From: an uncultured Clostridium sp.
Lineage (GTDB): Bacteria; Bacillota; Clostridia; Lachnospirales; Lachnospiraceae
Assembly: GCA_900539185.1 (NCBI GenBank)
Contig: UQBG01000002.1
Location: forward strand, 62,001-126,000
DNA: 64,000 nt
Direction: 5' to 3'
The notes beneath the pieces were generated by a model, which ran no database searches, was not told where the DNA came from, and saw only the letters and a program-made list of their open reading frames with translations. This document shows positions 16,313 through 24,300 of this stretch, piece after piece. Numbering within the stretch: the first letter of the stretch is position 1; every line of letters begins with the position of its first letter. A program made the translations under genes and the position numbers.

Positions 16313-17026
16313 TCACTTTTCCATCCTTAAAAGCCGCTTCAAATGCTCTACTTCTGTCGCTGTCAGTTCCCGATACTGTCCGGGTTCCAGATCTTCCAAT
16401 GTAATATTTACAACTCTTACCCGCTTTAATCGTCTTACATAGTAGCCACAGGCTTCACACATCCGACGGATCTGACGATTCAGCCCCTGTGTCAAAATAA
16501 TCGAGAACTCCTTTTCACCGGTCTGCCGTACCTTACATGGACGTGTCACGGTATCCAGAATCCGCACGCCCTCTGACATTCTCTTTAGAAACTGCCCGGT
16601 CACCGGTCGGTTCACACGTACCAGATACTCTTTTTCATGCCCGTAACGAGCCTTACTGATCCGGTTTGCCAGTTCTCCGTCATTTGTCAGCAGAAGCAAC
16701 CCTTCGGAGTCCTTATCCAGTCTTCCGACATAGTATAACGGAATCGGATACTGCATATACGCCTCGACCGTCTGTGCTCCCTGTCCATTTGCAGAACAGA
16801 CCAACCCCCGCGGCTTATAAAACGCCAGGATCCTCTTTTCCTGAATTCTCTGCACGGTCTGCCCTTCAACGGTAACGATATCCTGATCTGAAACCCGGTC
16901 TCCCATATGTGCGATTTTTCCGTTGATCAGAACCCTTCCCTGATCGATCAGAATATCTGCCTTTCTTCGGGAACAGATACCGGATTCGCTTAAATATTTA
17001 TTTAGCCGTACACCTAATTCTTCCAT
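16313..17026 (-). CDS. RluF/RsuA-family pseudouridine synthase
   Basis: The enzyme isomerises a uridine in rRNA (or tRNA). The start was set at the ATG with TAAGGAG upstream, giving 237 residues and the opening MEELGVRLNKYLSESG of an S4 RNA-binding domain (about 1-60). The catalytic Asp is in GRLDKDSEGLLLLTNDG. The C-terminal ILTQGLNRQIRRMCEACGY resembles RluF (E. coli 23S U2604) more than RluB or RsuA. The exact target cannot be read from sequence. It lies upstream of ligA. Confidence 0.88.
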   Translation of the reverse strand: MEELGVRLNKYLSESGICSRRKADILIDQGRVLINGKIAHMGDRVSDQDIVTVEGQTVQRIQEKRILAFYKPRGLVCSANGQGAQTVEAYMQYPIPLYYVGRLDKDSEGLLLLTNDGELANRISKARYGHEKEYLVRVNRPVTGQFLKRMSEGVRILDTVTRPCKVRQTGEKEFSIILTQGLNRQIRRMCEACGYYVRRLKRVRVVNITLEDLEPGQYRELTATEVEHLKRLLRMEK

Positions 17027-17048
17027 GAAATGCTCCTTAATATGCAAT

Positions 17049-17069
17049 GAGACGGGTATACCCCGTCTC
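17049..17069 (-). terminator. Hairpin between unknown membrane gene and RluF-like gene
   Basis: GAGACGGG and CCCGTCTC form an 8-bp stem with a five-base loop, five bases after the stop of the upstream gene and 23 bases before the next ATG. There is no T run, so it may be a weak terminator, a processing site or an RNA-stability element. Confidence 0.4.
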
Positions 17070-17073
17070 GTGC

Positions 17074-17799
17074 TTAGTTCGTATCCTGTATCGAATTACG
17101 GAAGTTCTGCAGTTCTTCATCTCTTGCTGCTGATTCGTCATTATTCTGTGTTACCCGGTCATATAACTCCACCACATCCGGATCCCGATCGATCTGATTC
17201 AGATATGCGTCAATGTCCGGCTCCGATACGGTTGTATTGTCCAAAATAAATCCACCATACTCATTCGGCACCAGATAAAGAAGATGCATACTGAGTGGCT
17301 GAACCTCAACTCCCGGAATCTGTGTATTCACAATGGCATATACCACATAAGAACCATCCGTAAGTCCCGGTTTTGTATAACAGTCAACATTGGAATAACT
17401 CAGTACATACTGTTTCCTCTGACTTAGCCGCTCCGGTGTATACGGAGTCGGATCCTTCACCATAGTACTGAGTACCGTCATATCTTCCGATGTAATCGCA
17501 TTCAGATAATTCTCTACAAAAGAGTTAATCTCCGGATATTCATTTCTTTGAAACGGAACATAGTCCTCATTACTGGTCTGTTCCTTCTGCACGCCGGCAG
17601 TTCCATTTCCGGTATGTGCAAATGGTTTTCCTATGATAATAAACAGCAGGAATGCCACTAAGAAAATACTCCATCCGATTATCAGCTTTACGGTAGGATT
17701 AATATAGATGGATTCACCCTTTGTTTTTATCTCTGTGTCCTGTAAATGAATTCGGTTAAATACCTGATTTAGTCGTCTGAAAAAATTATTCTGCATCAT
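17074..17799 (-). CDS. Conserved single-pass membrane protein of unknown function
   Basis: I do not recognise a named family. The start was set at the ATG-ATG pair preceded by AAAGGA, giving 241 residues. A cytoplasmic basic N-terminus (NNFFRRLNQVFNRIH) leads to one transmembrane helix near residues 39-60 (VKLIIGWSIFLVAFLLFIII). The outer part contains SFVENYLNAITSEDMTVLSTM and a domain with VDCYTKPGLTDGSYVVYAIV that resembles an NTF2-like or Tim44-like fold in outline only. The C-terminus is acidic and Asn-rich. It precedes the RluF-like gene and is divergent from tRNA-Arg. Confidence 0.75.
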   Translation of the reverse strand: MMQNNFFRRLNQVFNRIHLQDTEIKTKGESIYINPTVKLIIGWSIFLVAFLLFIIIGKPFAHTGNGTAGVQKEQTSNEDYVPFQRNEYPEINSFVENYLNAITSEDMTVLSTMVKDPTPYTPERLSQRKQYVLSYSNVDCYTKPGLTDGSYVVYAIVNTQIPGVEVQPLSMHLLYLVPNEYGGFILDNTTVSEPDIDAYLNQIDRDPDVVELYDRVTQNNDESAARDEELQNFRNSIQDTN

Positions 17800-17858
17800 C
17801 CATGCTTCCTTTCGTGACTTACATTTTAACAAACCGGAAAATAAAAATCAATAAGTGT

Positions 17859-17887
17859 TTGCATATTCGGAAATTTTGAGTTATAAT
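17859..17887 (+). promoter_or_regulatory. Promoter of tRNA-Arg
   Basis: TTGCAT and a consensus TATAAT are separated by 17 bases, ending 10 bases before the tRNA. This is a strong stable-RNA type promoter. Confidence 0.8.
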
Positions 17888-17897
17888 ACTACTCGAT

Positions 17898-17969
17898 GCA
17901 CCAGTAGCTCAGTGGATAGAGCACTGGCCTCCGGAGCCAGGTGCGTAGGTTCGATTCCTATCTGGTGCA
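17898..17969 (+). tRNA. tRNA-Arg (anticodon CCG)
   Basis: The cloverleaf is complete: acceptor GCACCAG/CTGGTGC, D-arm GCTC/GAGC, anticodon stem CTGGC/GCCAG with loop CTCCGGA giving anticodon CCG (reads CGG), a four-base variable loop, T-arm GTAGG-TTCGATT-CCTAT, and discriminator A. CCA is not encoded. A T-rich tract follows immediately and may terminate transcription. Confidence 0.96.
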
Positions 17970-18045
17970 TTTTTTATTTACATAATTCAACAGAACTCCA
18001 GAGCAAGATGCACTTATTCAGAAAATTGGAGTGAAATAATCGGTC

Positions 18046-18456
18046 ATGAACTATACCATATATATAAATACAAAAAAACCGGAAGCTGTCGAAAAACAGG
18101 CGACTTCCGAATACACGAAACGCTTAAGCAGTTATTGTAAAACAAAACTCATCTATAAGCCTTCGGATACGCTTCCGATACAAACGGAGACATCGGAGAA
18201 TATTCATACCCGCTGTCTTCAGATCCTACCCGGTATGGAAACTCCGACCTCCGAAGAATTCGCGGATACCTTAAACCAATACGGTGTAACCGGAACCTCC
18301 TCCATCGTCTTCTTTATCGGTTATCCTGTTGATACTCTAGTCCCGGTTCTGTCTCTGTCCTCTATGGAGATCTCACTGGGATTAACCGCAACTCTGCTCT
18401 GCGAACAGATCTACCGCAGCTACCGCATCCTGAATCATCAGCCGTATCACAAGTAG
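18046..18456 (+). CDS. Divergent RlmH-like SPOUT paralogue lacking the GG motif
   Basis: This 136-residue protein resembles RlmH, the SPOUT enzyme that methylates N3 of pseudouridine 1915 in 23S rRNA. The N-terminal part holds EYTKRLSSYCKTKLI, the middle TSEEFADTLNQYGVTGTS then IVFFIGYP, and the end CEQIYRSYRILNHQPYHK, a good copy of the RlmH C-terminal knot tail. The IGG-S-x-G SAM loop of normal RlmH is replaced by IGYPVDT, and the protein is about 20 residues short in the middle, so activity alone is doubtful. It is on the plus strand, tail to tail with the other rlmH gene and overlapping it by ten bases. GGAG lies rather far (about 14 bases) from the ATG. It could be a decaying copy or a partner subunit. 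Confidence 0.7.
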   Translation: MNYTIYINTKKPEAVEKQATSEYTKRLSSYCKTKLIYKPSDTLPIQTETSENIHTRCLQILPGMETPTSEEFADTLNQYGVTGTSSIVFFIGYPVDTLVPVLSLSSMEISLGLTATLLCEQIYRSYRILNHQPYHK

Positions 18457-18917
18457 TCCTCCATGTGATCTGCGATCTGCTGTACCAGAATCACCCGCAT
18501 CAGTTGATGCGGATAGGTCAAGGCAGAAAAGCTCAGCCTCTGATTTGCAAGGGAAACAATCTCCTCTGCTAATCCTAACGATCCGCCGATCACATAGGTA
18601 ACCTCTGTAATCTCCTGTTCTTTGATTATCTGTTGCAATCGTTTTCCCCATTGCTCTGTACTATACCGTTTTCCGTCAATACAAAGTGCTACGATCAGCC
18701 TTCCCGGTGTCCGCACCAGATATTTTTTCATCCGGTCTCCCTCTGTCTGAATCACCTTTCGTATCTCAACATCCGACATATGCTCTCCGGTTTTCTCATC
18801 TTCAACCTCTATAATCTCGAATTCTGCCCGTTTTCGAATCGCCTTTGCATAATCTTCCAGTTGGTTCCGATAGAACGCCTCCTTTACGCGTCCCACGCAT
18901 AAAATCCGTATTTTCAT
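18447..18917 (-). CDS. rlmH: RlmH-family 23S rRNA pseudouridine1915 N3-methyltransferase, short C-terminus
   Basis: RlmH methylates pseudouridine 1915 in helix 69 of 23S rRNA in assembled ribosomes. The 156-residue product starts MKIRILCVGRVKEAFY, has the SAM-binding loop in TYVIGGSLGLAEEI and the ALTYPHQLMRVILVQQI helix. It then ends with ADHMEDYL, whereas RlmH normally continues with a YRxxxIxxNxPYH tail that contributes to the active site. I checked the other two frames across the end and found no lost tail, so this is not a simple frameshift. It converges on an RlmH-like plus-strand gene that does carry such a tail. The role is assigned with confidence; full activity is not. Confidence 0.85.
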   Translation of the reverse strand: MKIRILCVGRVKEAFYRNQLEDYAKAIRKRAEFEIIEVEDEKTGEHMSDVEIRKVIQTEGDRMKKYLVRTPGRLIVALCIDGKRYSTEQWGKRLQQIIKEQEITEVTYVIGGSLGLAEEIVSLANQRLSFSALTYPHQLMRVILVQQIADHMEDYL

Positions 18918-19149
18918 AGCCTGCTCCCTTTCTCTTATGGGGGTGAATTTAAATTCATCTTTTACACATTGTTTGATTCATATTCACATTTTGTTCATAT
19001 TTACTCGATATAATGCAGTTAAATAAAAAGGTAATGATATATATATTTTCTCTCCATATATTACTATAAGCATTCAGGGTCGGCTGAATGCTTATTCTGT
19101 TTCACAAAGAAATCCTCTACCTTTCCCCTGCTTTATTTATGATTCTTAT
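18918..19149. other. Intergenic region with one strong hairpin
   Basis: This 232-bp AT-rich gap separates thiN from rlmH. It contains TATAAT on the plus strand at 19009 without a convincing -35, and a 12-bp hairpin at 19066-19095 (ATAAGCATTCAG/CTGAATGCTTAT, six-base loop). No ORF with a ribosome binding site is visible. Confidence 0.5.
19066..19095 (-). terminator. Hairpin, possible thiN terminator
   Basis: A perfect 12-bp inverted repeat with loop GGTCGG (plus strand) lies 55 bases beyond the thiN stop. Neither side has a clean T run: the plus side reads TCTGTTTC. It could end the thiN transcript, or a small plus-strand RNA starting near 19020. Confidence 0.4.
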
Positions 19150-19815
19150 TTAGTCCCGGCTTTCTATCACAAATAAAAGCCCTGACTGAATCCGTATGAC
19201 TCCCTGCTCCTCTGCCAGTTCATTACTAACACCCCGACTGATTCCCTGTGTAAATACCCCATTCTCCAGCGGATATTGGAATCCGGTCAGGGTAATGCCC
19301 TCTACCCGCTCGGTATACGGCATCAGGGAAATATACTTTCCGAACAGTTCCTCTCTTCGAATCGTAAGTTCCCGGTCGATCATACGGATCCGATTATGTG
19401 CATCGACCAGCTCTGCCTGCACATTCTGCTCCAGACACAACTTTAGCAGTCCCATATTCGCCAATACATGATCTAACCGTGTACCGGTAGCTCCCATAAT
19501 ACAAAGCTCCGTTGCTCCATGCTCGATCGCCGTTTCGATCGCCAGATGCGAATCTGTATAATCCTTTTCCGGTGGAAACTTCAGATTCAGAATCCCCTTT
19601 TGCTTCTCGTAGTCTGCCAACACATCCGGTGAAATGGAGTCATAATCCCCTAACATAATATCCGGAAGCATCTGCAGACCGGCGATTCTTTCCAGCCCTT
19701 TATCTGCCGTTATGATCAGCTCCGGCCGTTTTCCGTTATATTTATCCCGAATATAAGAAGAGGCGAATGATGGATTCCATTCGCCTCCTGCTATGATCAG
19801 ACAGCGTTTCTTCAT
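19150..19815 (-). CDS. thiN: Thiamine diphosphokinase
   Basis: ThiN transfers pyrophosphate from ATP to thiamine, giving thiamine diphosphate. The product (221 residues from the ATG used) shows ITADKGLERI, the metal-binding LGDYDSIS, FPPEKDYTDSHLAIE and MGATGTRLDHVLANM, all family motifs. An in-frame GTG three codons earlier overlaps the rpe stop and is an alternative start. It is last in the conserved stp-prkC-rsgA-rpe-thiN string. Confidence 0.95.
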   Translation of the reverse strand: MKKRCLIIAGGEWNPSFASSYIRDKYNGKRPELIITADKGLERIAGLQMLPDIMLGDYDSISPDVLADYEKQKGILNLKFPPEKDYTDSHLAIETAIEHGATELCIMGATGTRLDHVLANMGLLKLCLEQNVQAELVDAHNRIRMIDRELTIRREELFGKYISLMPYTERVEGITLTGFQYPLENGVFTQGISRGVSNELAEEQGVIRIQSGLLFVIESRD

Positions 19816-19817
19816 AT

Positions 19818-20468
19818 CTAACACATCCGTTTCTTAAACTCTTTTACATTCTTCTCCGGATCCCCCTTGAAGATAGCAGAACCGGCTACGATCACATCTG
19901 CACCTGCATCTACCACTGCAGATACATTATTCAGTGTCACGCCTCCATCCACCTCAATTTCAAGGTTCATCAGTCCCTTATCGTCTGCAATCTTATGAAT
20001 TCTCTTGATCTTATCCAATACTGCCGGAATAAAGGTCTGTCCGCCAAATCCCGGATTCACACTCATTACCAGTGCCAGATCAATATCATCAAATATGTAA
20101 TTCAACACACTTACAGATGTAGCAGGATTCAGTGCAACCCCGGCTTTCATATCCAGTTCCCGGATCCGGCTGATCGTCCGATGCAGATGAACACAGCTCT
20201 CCGCATGCACCGTTACGATATCGGCTCCCGCAGCTTTAAACTCCTCCAGATACCGGATCGGTTCCTCTATCATCAGATGCACATCCAACGGTTTATCTGT
20301 CACCTTACGAATCGCCTCTATAACCGGCATACCGAAGGATATATTCGGTACAAACTTTCCATCCATAACATCCAGATGAATATAATCTGCACCTGCCTCA
20401 TCTACTAACCGTACCTGTTCTCCTAATTTTGCAAAATCTGCTGATAATACTGATGGTGATAATTTCAT
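19818..20468 (-). CDS. rpe: Ribulose-phosphate 3-epimerase
   Basis: Rpe interconverts ribulose 5-phosphate and xylulose 5-phosphate in the pentose phosphate pathway. At 216 residues it is full length, with the TIM-barrel metal and catalytic motifs SPSVLSADFAKLGEQ, YIHLDVMDGKFVPN, DVHLMIEEP, VMSVNPGFGGQ and EVDGGVTLNN. AAGGAG precedes the ATG. It directly follows rsgA (one base gap) and precedes thiN. Confidence 0.97.
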   Translation of the reverse strand: MKLSPSVLSADFAKLGEQVRLVDEAGADYIHLDVMDGKFVPNISFGMPVIEAIRKVTDKPLDVHLMIEEPIRYLEEFKAAGADIVTVHAESCVHLHRTISRIRELDMKAGVALNPATSVSVLNYIFDDIDLALVMSVNPGFGGQTFIPAVLDKIKRIHKIADDKGLMNLEIEVDGGVTLNNVSAVVDAGADVIVAGSAIFKGDPEKNVKEFKKRMC

Positions 20469-20469
20469 G

Positions 20470-21348
20470 CTACCAACTCCTTGTATGTTTTAATTCTTCA
20501 TAAAGCTCTACATAGTTTTTATAACGGATCTCACTGATTTCTCCGTCCTCTACTGCCTGCTTCACCGCACACTCCGGCTCGTGGGTATGGGAACACGGCA
20601 AAAACCGGCACTGTCCCTCATACGGCTGAAACTCCGCAAACCCATACTGCAGGGTTTCTTTTTCAAAGCCATCCAGATACAGCGTACTAAATCCCGGTGT
20701 ATCAATATAATACGTATCCCTGCCCAGCATCATCAGTTCTGAATGTCTGGTAGTGTGCTTTCCTCTCTGAATCTTCTCACTGATCGCCCCTGTCTTCGCT
20801 CCGGCATCCGGATACAGCTGATTTAAGAGCGATGACTTCCCCACTCCGGACGGACCGGCAAAAACCGTCGTTTTTCCTTCCGTCAACCGGCGGATGGCAT
20901 CGATTCCTTCTCCGGTATAGGTACTGGTAAACACAACCGGACTTCCACATTTTTCATAATTCTTCCGCAGGCGTTCCAGCATGTCCTCCGGTGCGATATC
21001 AATCTTATTAAAGCATATGATAGTATTAACCTGCTGTCGGTTCATAATCAATAAAAACCGATCCAACAGGTTAAGATTTGGATTCGGCTGAACCGCCGCA
21101 AACTCGATCAGAGCCTGATCGACATTTGCGACTGCCGGCCGTATTAATTCATTTATTCTTGGAAGTATCTCCGACAGATTTCCCAGCTTCTTTTCCTCGT
21201 CCAGAACATCAATCACTACACAGTCTCCCGGCAACGGCTTGATCTTTCGGTTTCGAAAGCTCCCCTTTGCCTTGCACTCATAGACTCCATGCTCCGGTAC
21301 ATCTACATAATAGAATCCGCCGATTCCCTTGATAATCTTTCCCTGCAT
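20470..21348 (-). CDS. rsgA: Ribosome small-subunit GTPase RsgA
   Basis: RsgA is a circularly permuted GTPase for late 30S maturation. The start chosen gives MQGKIIKGIGGFYYVDV, the OB-fold opening, seven bases after the kinase stop. The permuted order is visible: G4 FNKIDI, then G1 GPSGVGKSSLLN, then G3 DTPGF. A zinc-binding C-terminus follows (CRFLPCSHTHEPECAV). The product is 292 residues. It lies next to the PrkC kinase gene, and RsgA homologues are known PrkC substrates in Firmicutes. Confidence 0.96.
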   Translation of the reverse strand: MQGKIIKGIGGFYYVDVPEHGVYECKAKGSFRNRKIKPLPGDCVVIDVLDEEKKLGNLSEILPRINELIRPAVANVDQALIEFAAVQPNPNLNLLDRFLLIMNRQQVNTIICFNKIDIAPEDMLERLRKNYEKCGSPVVFTSTYTGEGIDAIRRLTEGKTTVFAGPSGVGKSSLLNQLYPDAGAKTGAISEKIQRGKHTTRHSELMMLGRDTYYIDTPGFSTLYLDGFEKETLQYGFAEFQPYEGQCRFLPCSHTHEPECAVKQAVEDGEISEIRYKNYVELYEELKHTRSW

Positions 21349-21355
21349 ATGGACC

Positions 21356-23548
21356 CTACTCTTCTGACACCTGTACATTTACAGCCTGTGATACATCACT
21401 TGGCTGTGTTGTAGATCCATTATACAGAACCTGAAGGGTTCCTGTACTTGCCAGGTCTGACAGTGTCGAATTATTAATCGTCAGGGTCGGGTTTGCAGCA
21501 CTGATACTTCCGGTTGTTACGGTCTTATTCGTATCACCGACTACATACCGTACCTCTATATTGTAGCTGTTCGCAGAATCTGCCGCACCGGTAAATGTAA
21601 TACTACCACTGAAGGTTGCCGAATAGGTCTTATTCTTCTCCGTTGTCGGCTCCGGTCCTTTACTGATCGTTACATCAACCGAATTGCCTTCATTTACCTT
21701 CGTACCTACACTGGTACTCTGGTTGATGACCTGACCAACCGGTACCGTCGGACTGAATTCTTCTGTTATATTTCCCAGATTCAGCTTCACATTCTGCAGC
21801 GCTGCAGATGCCTCCTGCTGTGTCTTACCTCTTAAGTCCGGAACCTCTACTTCCTTTACCTCTGCACCATTACTGATGGTTATCTTTACGGTTGCACCAC
21901 TTGCTGCCTTCTGTGTAGAATCCGGTTCCTGGCTGATTACATGATCCTTCTCTACATTCTCATCATAATCATACGCATGTGTTACCTTGAAGCCGGCTTC
22001 CGTCAATACAGTATCTGCCTTATCGACTTCATAACCGACTACATTCGGTACTGCTACCTCTTCCTTACCGGCACTTACAACGATCTTTACCTTGCTTCCG
22101 GCCGGAATCATATCACCCTTGTTTACGCTCTGGGAAATAACGATATCCGCCTCTACAGAATCATCATTTGCGTGCTCGATCGTATATGGGATCTCCTTTG
22201 TGGTCAGAGCATTCTCTGCTTCATCCACATTCATACCAACCACATTTACAGACATCTCCACTGCCTGCTCCTCATCCTGGCTGCTTGGCTTCTTATCTCC
22301 GAACTTGAACCATCCGGCAGCCTTGCCTACCAGCAACATAATAAACATAGCGATAATAACTGCAGCTACGATGCCGCCGATCATAACGATCTTCTGCAGC
22401 TTCGGATCTACATCATCCTCTTCTGTCGCCTCCGACAGGTCTGTATCATCATCCTCATCATCATCATCATCATCATATTCATAGTCTTTATCATTCGGAT
22501 CAAAATCATCATCAACCGTTGGTGCCGGCTTTGAACTATTATAGGTCTTCTGTGACTGTTCACTTTTGTATACCGGCTCCTGTGGGTGCTGTGCAACCGG
22601 AGTCTCCTCTGGTTCCTCCATCGCCTTCTGGGCTGTCGATTCTTTTATCGAGGTCATCTCTGCATCCGACATCATGACTGTCGGTGCATCCGTTGCCATA
22701 TTATTTCCCATCACCACAAAGTCACCGTTTGGATTTGTAGCAACCCGCTTCAGATCTGCGATCAAAGCACTGGCAGTCAGATATCTGCGTTCCGGCTTCT
22801 TCTGGGTACACTTTAAGATCACTTTCTCGAAGCTGGCCGGAATATCCGGATAATACTCTCTTGGTGGAATCATCTCGCCCTGAATATGCATCAGTGCAAC
22901 GGTTACGTTGTTATCTCCTTCAAACGGCACCCGTCCGGTTACCATCTCATACATCGTGATACCCAGAGAATAAATATCGCTCTTTTCATCACTATACCCG
23001 CCTCTTGCCTGTTCCGGTGAGATATAATGAACACTGCCCATTGCATTGGATGCAACGGTATTCGATGTAGCAGCTCTCGCAATACCAAAGTCTGTTACCT
23101 TTAAAGTCCCGTTCTTGGATACAATGATATTCTGTGGCTTAATGTCTCTGTGGATCGTATGATTCTGATGTGCCACCTCGATACCGGATGCGATCTGCAG
23201 AGCAAAGTCCAGTGCCTGATCTGCCGGCAGTCTGCCATGATCCATGATATATTCCTTCAGGGTAATTCCCTCTACAAACTCCATAACGATATAGTGAATT
23301 CCCTCATCCTCACCTACATCATAGACATTTACGATATTCGGATGCGCCAGTCCTGCGGCTGATTGTGCTTCCACACGGAACTTTGATACAAAATTCCGGT
23401 CATCACTAAACTCTTTCTTCAGAACCTTTACTGCAACATACCGGTTCAACTTATGGTCCTTTGCCTTGTATACCTCTGACATACCGCCAGAGCCTACAAG
23501 CTCTATTATCTCATATCTATCACCTAGCATCATTCCTGGTTTTAACAT
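21356..23548 (-). CDS. prkC: PASTA-domain Ser/Thr protein kinase (PrkC/Stk1)
   Basis: This membrane kinase senses muropeptides or lipid II and phosphorylates growth, wall and germination targets. Kinase residues 10-270 have GSGGMSEVYKAK, Lys41, HRDIKPQN (Asp135), DFG 153-155 and SPEQARG. A cytoplasmic linker follows with an acidic run (about 345-380, almost all Asp). One transmembrane helix lies near 387-409. Three PASTA domains occupy about 429-493, 496-565 and 568-632. A C-terminal extracellular beta-rich domain of about 90 residues (from TTEKNKTYSATF) follows; it is less usual. The cognate phosphatase is 16 bases upstream. Confidence 0.96.
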   Translation of the reverse strand: MLKPGMMLGDRYEIIELVGSGGMSEVYKAKDHKLNRYVAVKVLKKEFSDDRNFVSKFRVEAQSAAGLAHPNIVNVYDVGEDEGIHYIVMEFVEGITLKEYIMDHGRLPADQALDFALQIASGIEVAHQNHTIHRDIKPQNIIVSKNGTLKVTDFGIARAATSNTVASNAMGSVHYISPEQARGGYSDEKSDIYSLGITMYEMVTGRVPFEGDNNVTVALMHIQGEMIPPREYYPDIPASFEKVILKCTQKKPERRYLTASALIADLKRVATNPNGDFVVMGNNMATDAPTVMMSDAEMTSIKESTAQKAMEEPEETPVAQHPQEPVYKSEQSQKTYNSSKPAPTVDDDFDPNDKDYEYDDDDDDEDDDTDLSEATEEDDVDPKLQKIVMIGGIVAAVIIAMFIMLLVGKAAGWFKFGDKKPSSQDEEQAVEMSVNVVGMNVDEAENALTTKEIPYTIEHANDDSVEADIVISQSVNKGDMIPAGSKVKIVVSAGKEEVAVPNVVGYEVDKADTVLTEAGFKVTHAYDYDENVEKDHVISQEPDSTQKAASGATVKITISNGAEVKEVEVPDLRGKTQQEASAALQNVKLNLGNITEEFSPTVPVGQVINQSTSVGTKVNEGNSVDVTISKGPEPTTEKNKTYSATFSGSITFTGAADSANSYNIEVRYVVGDTNKTVTTGSISAANPTLTINNSTLSDLASTGTLQVLYNGSTTQPSDVSQAVNVQVSEE

Positions 23549-23564
23549 CTTTACACCTCTCTAT

Positions 23565-24287
23565 TTACTGTACTGCCACAAGGGCTGCTATGTTATCCTT
23601 ACCACCATAATAGTTCGCCCGTTCAATCAGGCGTTCCACTGCAGCTTTGGGGGTATCCGTTTCCATCACTATGTTCAGCAGTTCATCGTCTTCCACCATA
23701 TTTGACAATCCGTCTGAGCACATCAATACCCGTTCCTCCATATGCAACTCCAGTTCGAAAAAGTCCGGTATGGCTTCTTCACTGACTCCCAGTGCACGGG
23801 TGATAATGTTCTTTTCGGGATGATTCCGAACCTTCAGCGGATCTAACTGCCCGGTGCGAATCAATTCCTCTACTAATGAGTGATCCAATGTAATCTGTCG
23901 AATCGTATCCTTATCCAGCAGATACAATCGACTGTCCCCGATATTTGCCACATACAGATGATTCTTTGCTATAACCGCGCAGACAAATGTAGTGCCCATG
24001 CCGCTTAGCTCTTCCCGTTCTCTGGAAGCACATAGGATTCCTTCATTCACAGTACGGATTCCCTTCTTCATCACTGTAATGGGATTTGTGTCCTCACATC
24101 GTTTCACAAACTCAACAAACCGATAGACTGCATAAGAAGAAGCATAGTCACCCGCCTTATGGCCTCCCATTCCATCTGCTACGATATACAGATTCGGAAG
24201 ATTCCCTACAGGCTCATCACTGAAGAAGAGATTGTCTTGATTCATACTCCGCTTCTTACCAATATCTGTTTTTCCATATGATAACAA
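23565..24287 (-). CDS. prpC: PPM-type Ser/Thr phosphatase (PrpC/Stp)
   Basis: This metal-dependent phosphatase reverses PrkC phosphorylation. The 240-residue product has RSMNQDNLFF, ADGMGGHKAGDYAS, VANIGDSRLYLL and LMCSDGLSNMV, the four acidic metal-binding motifs of the PP2C family. The start codon is TTG, supported by AGGAGGAA at seven bases spacing and by the family N-terminus SYGKTDIGKKRSMNQD. It precedes prkC and follows rlmN, as in most Firmicutes. Confidence 0.95.
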   Translation of the reverse strand: MLSYGKTDIGKKRSMNQDNLFFSDEPVGNLPNLYIVADGMGGHKAGDYASSYAVYRFVEFVKRCEDTNPITVMKKGIRTVNEGILCASREREELSGMGTTFVCAVIAKNHLYVANIGDSRLYLLDKDTIRQITLDHSLVEELIRTGQLDPLKVRNHPEKNIITRALGVSEEAIPDFFELELHMEERVLMCSDGLSNMVEDDELLNIVMETDTPKAAVERLIERANYYGGKDNIAALVAVQ

Positions 24288-24300
24288 ACTCTGCTTCCTC

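Noticed and set aside
18441..18480. Frameshift explaining the lost RlmH C-terminus
   Set aside because: I translated the other two minus-strand frames across this stretch and found no YRxxxIxxNxPYH tail; the short end is real in this sequence.
22440..22485. CAT/ATC triplet run, possible simple repeat
   Set aside because: It encodes the Asp-rich linker of PrkC; it is a coding low-complexity tract, not a separate element.
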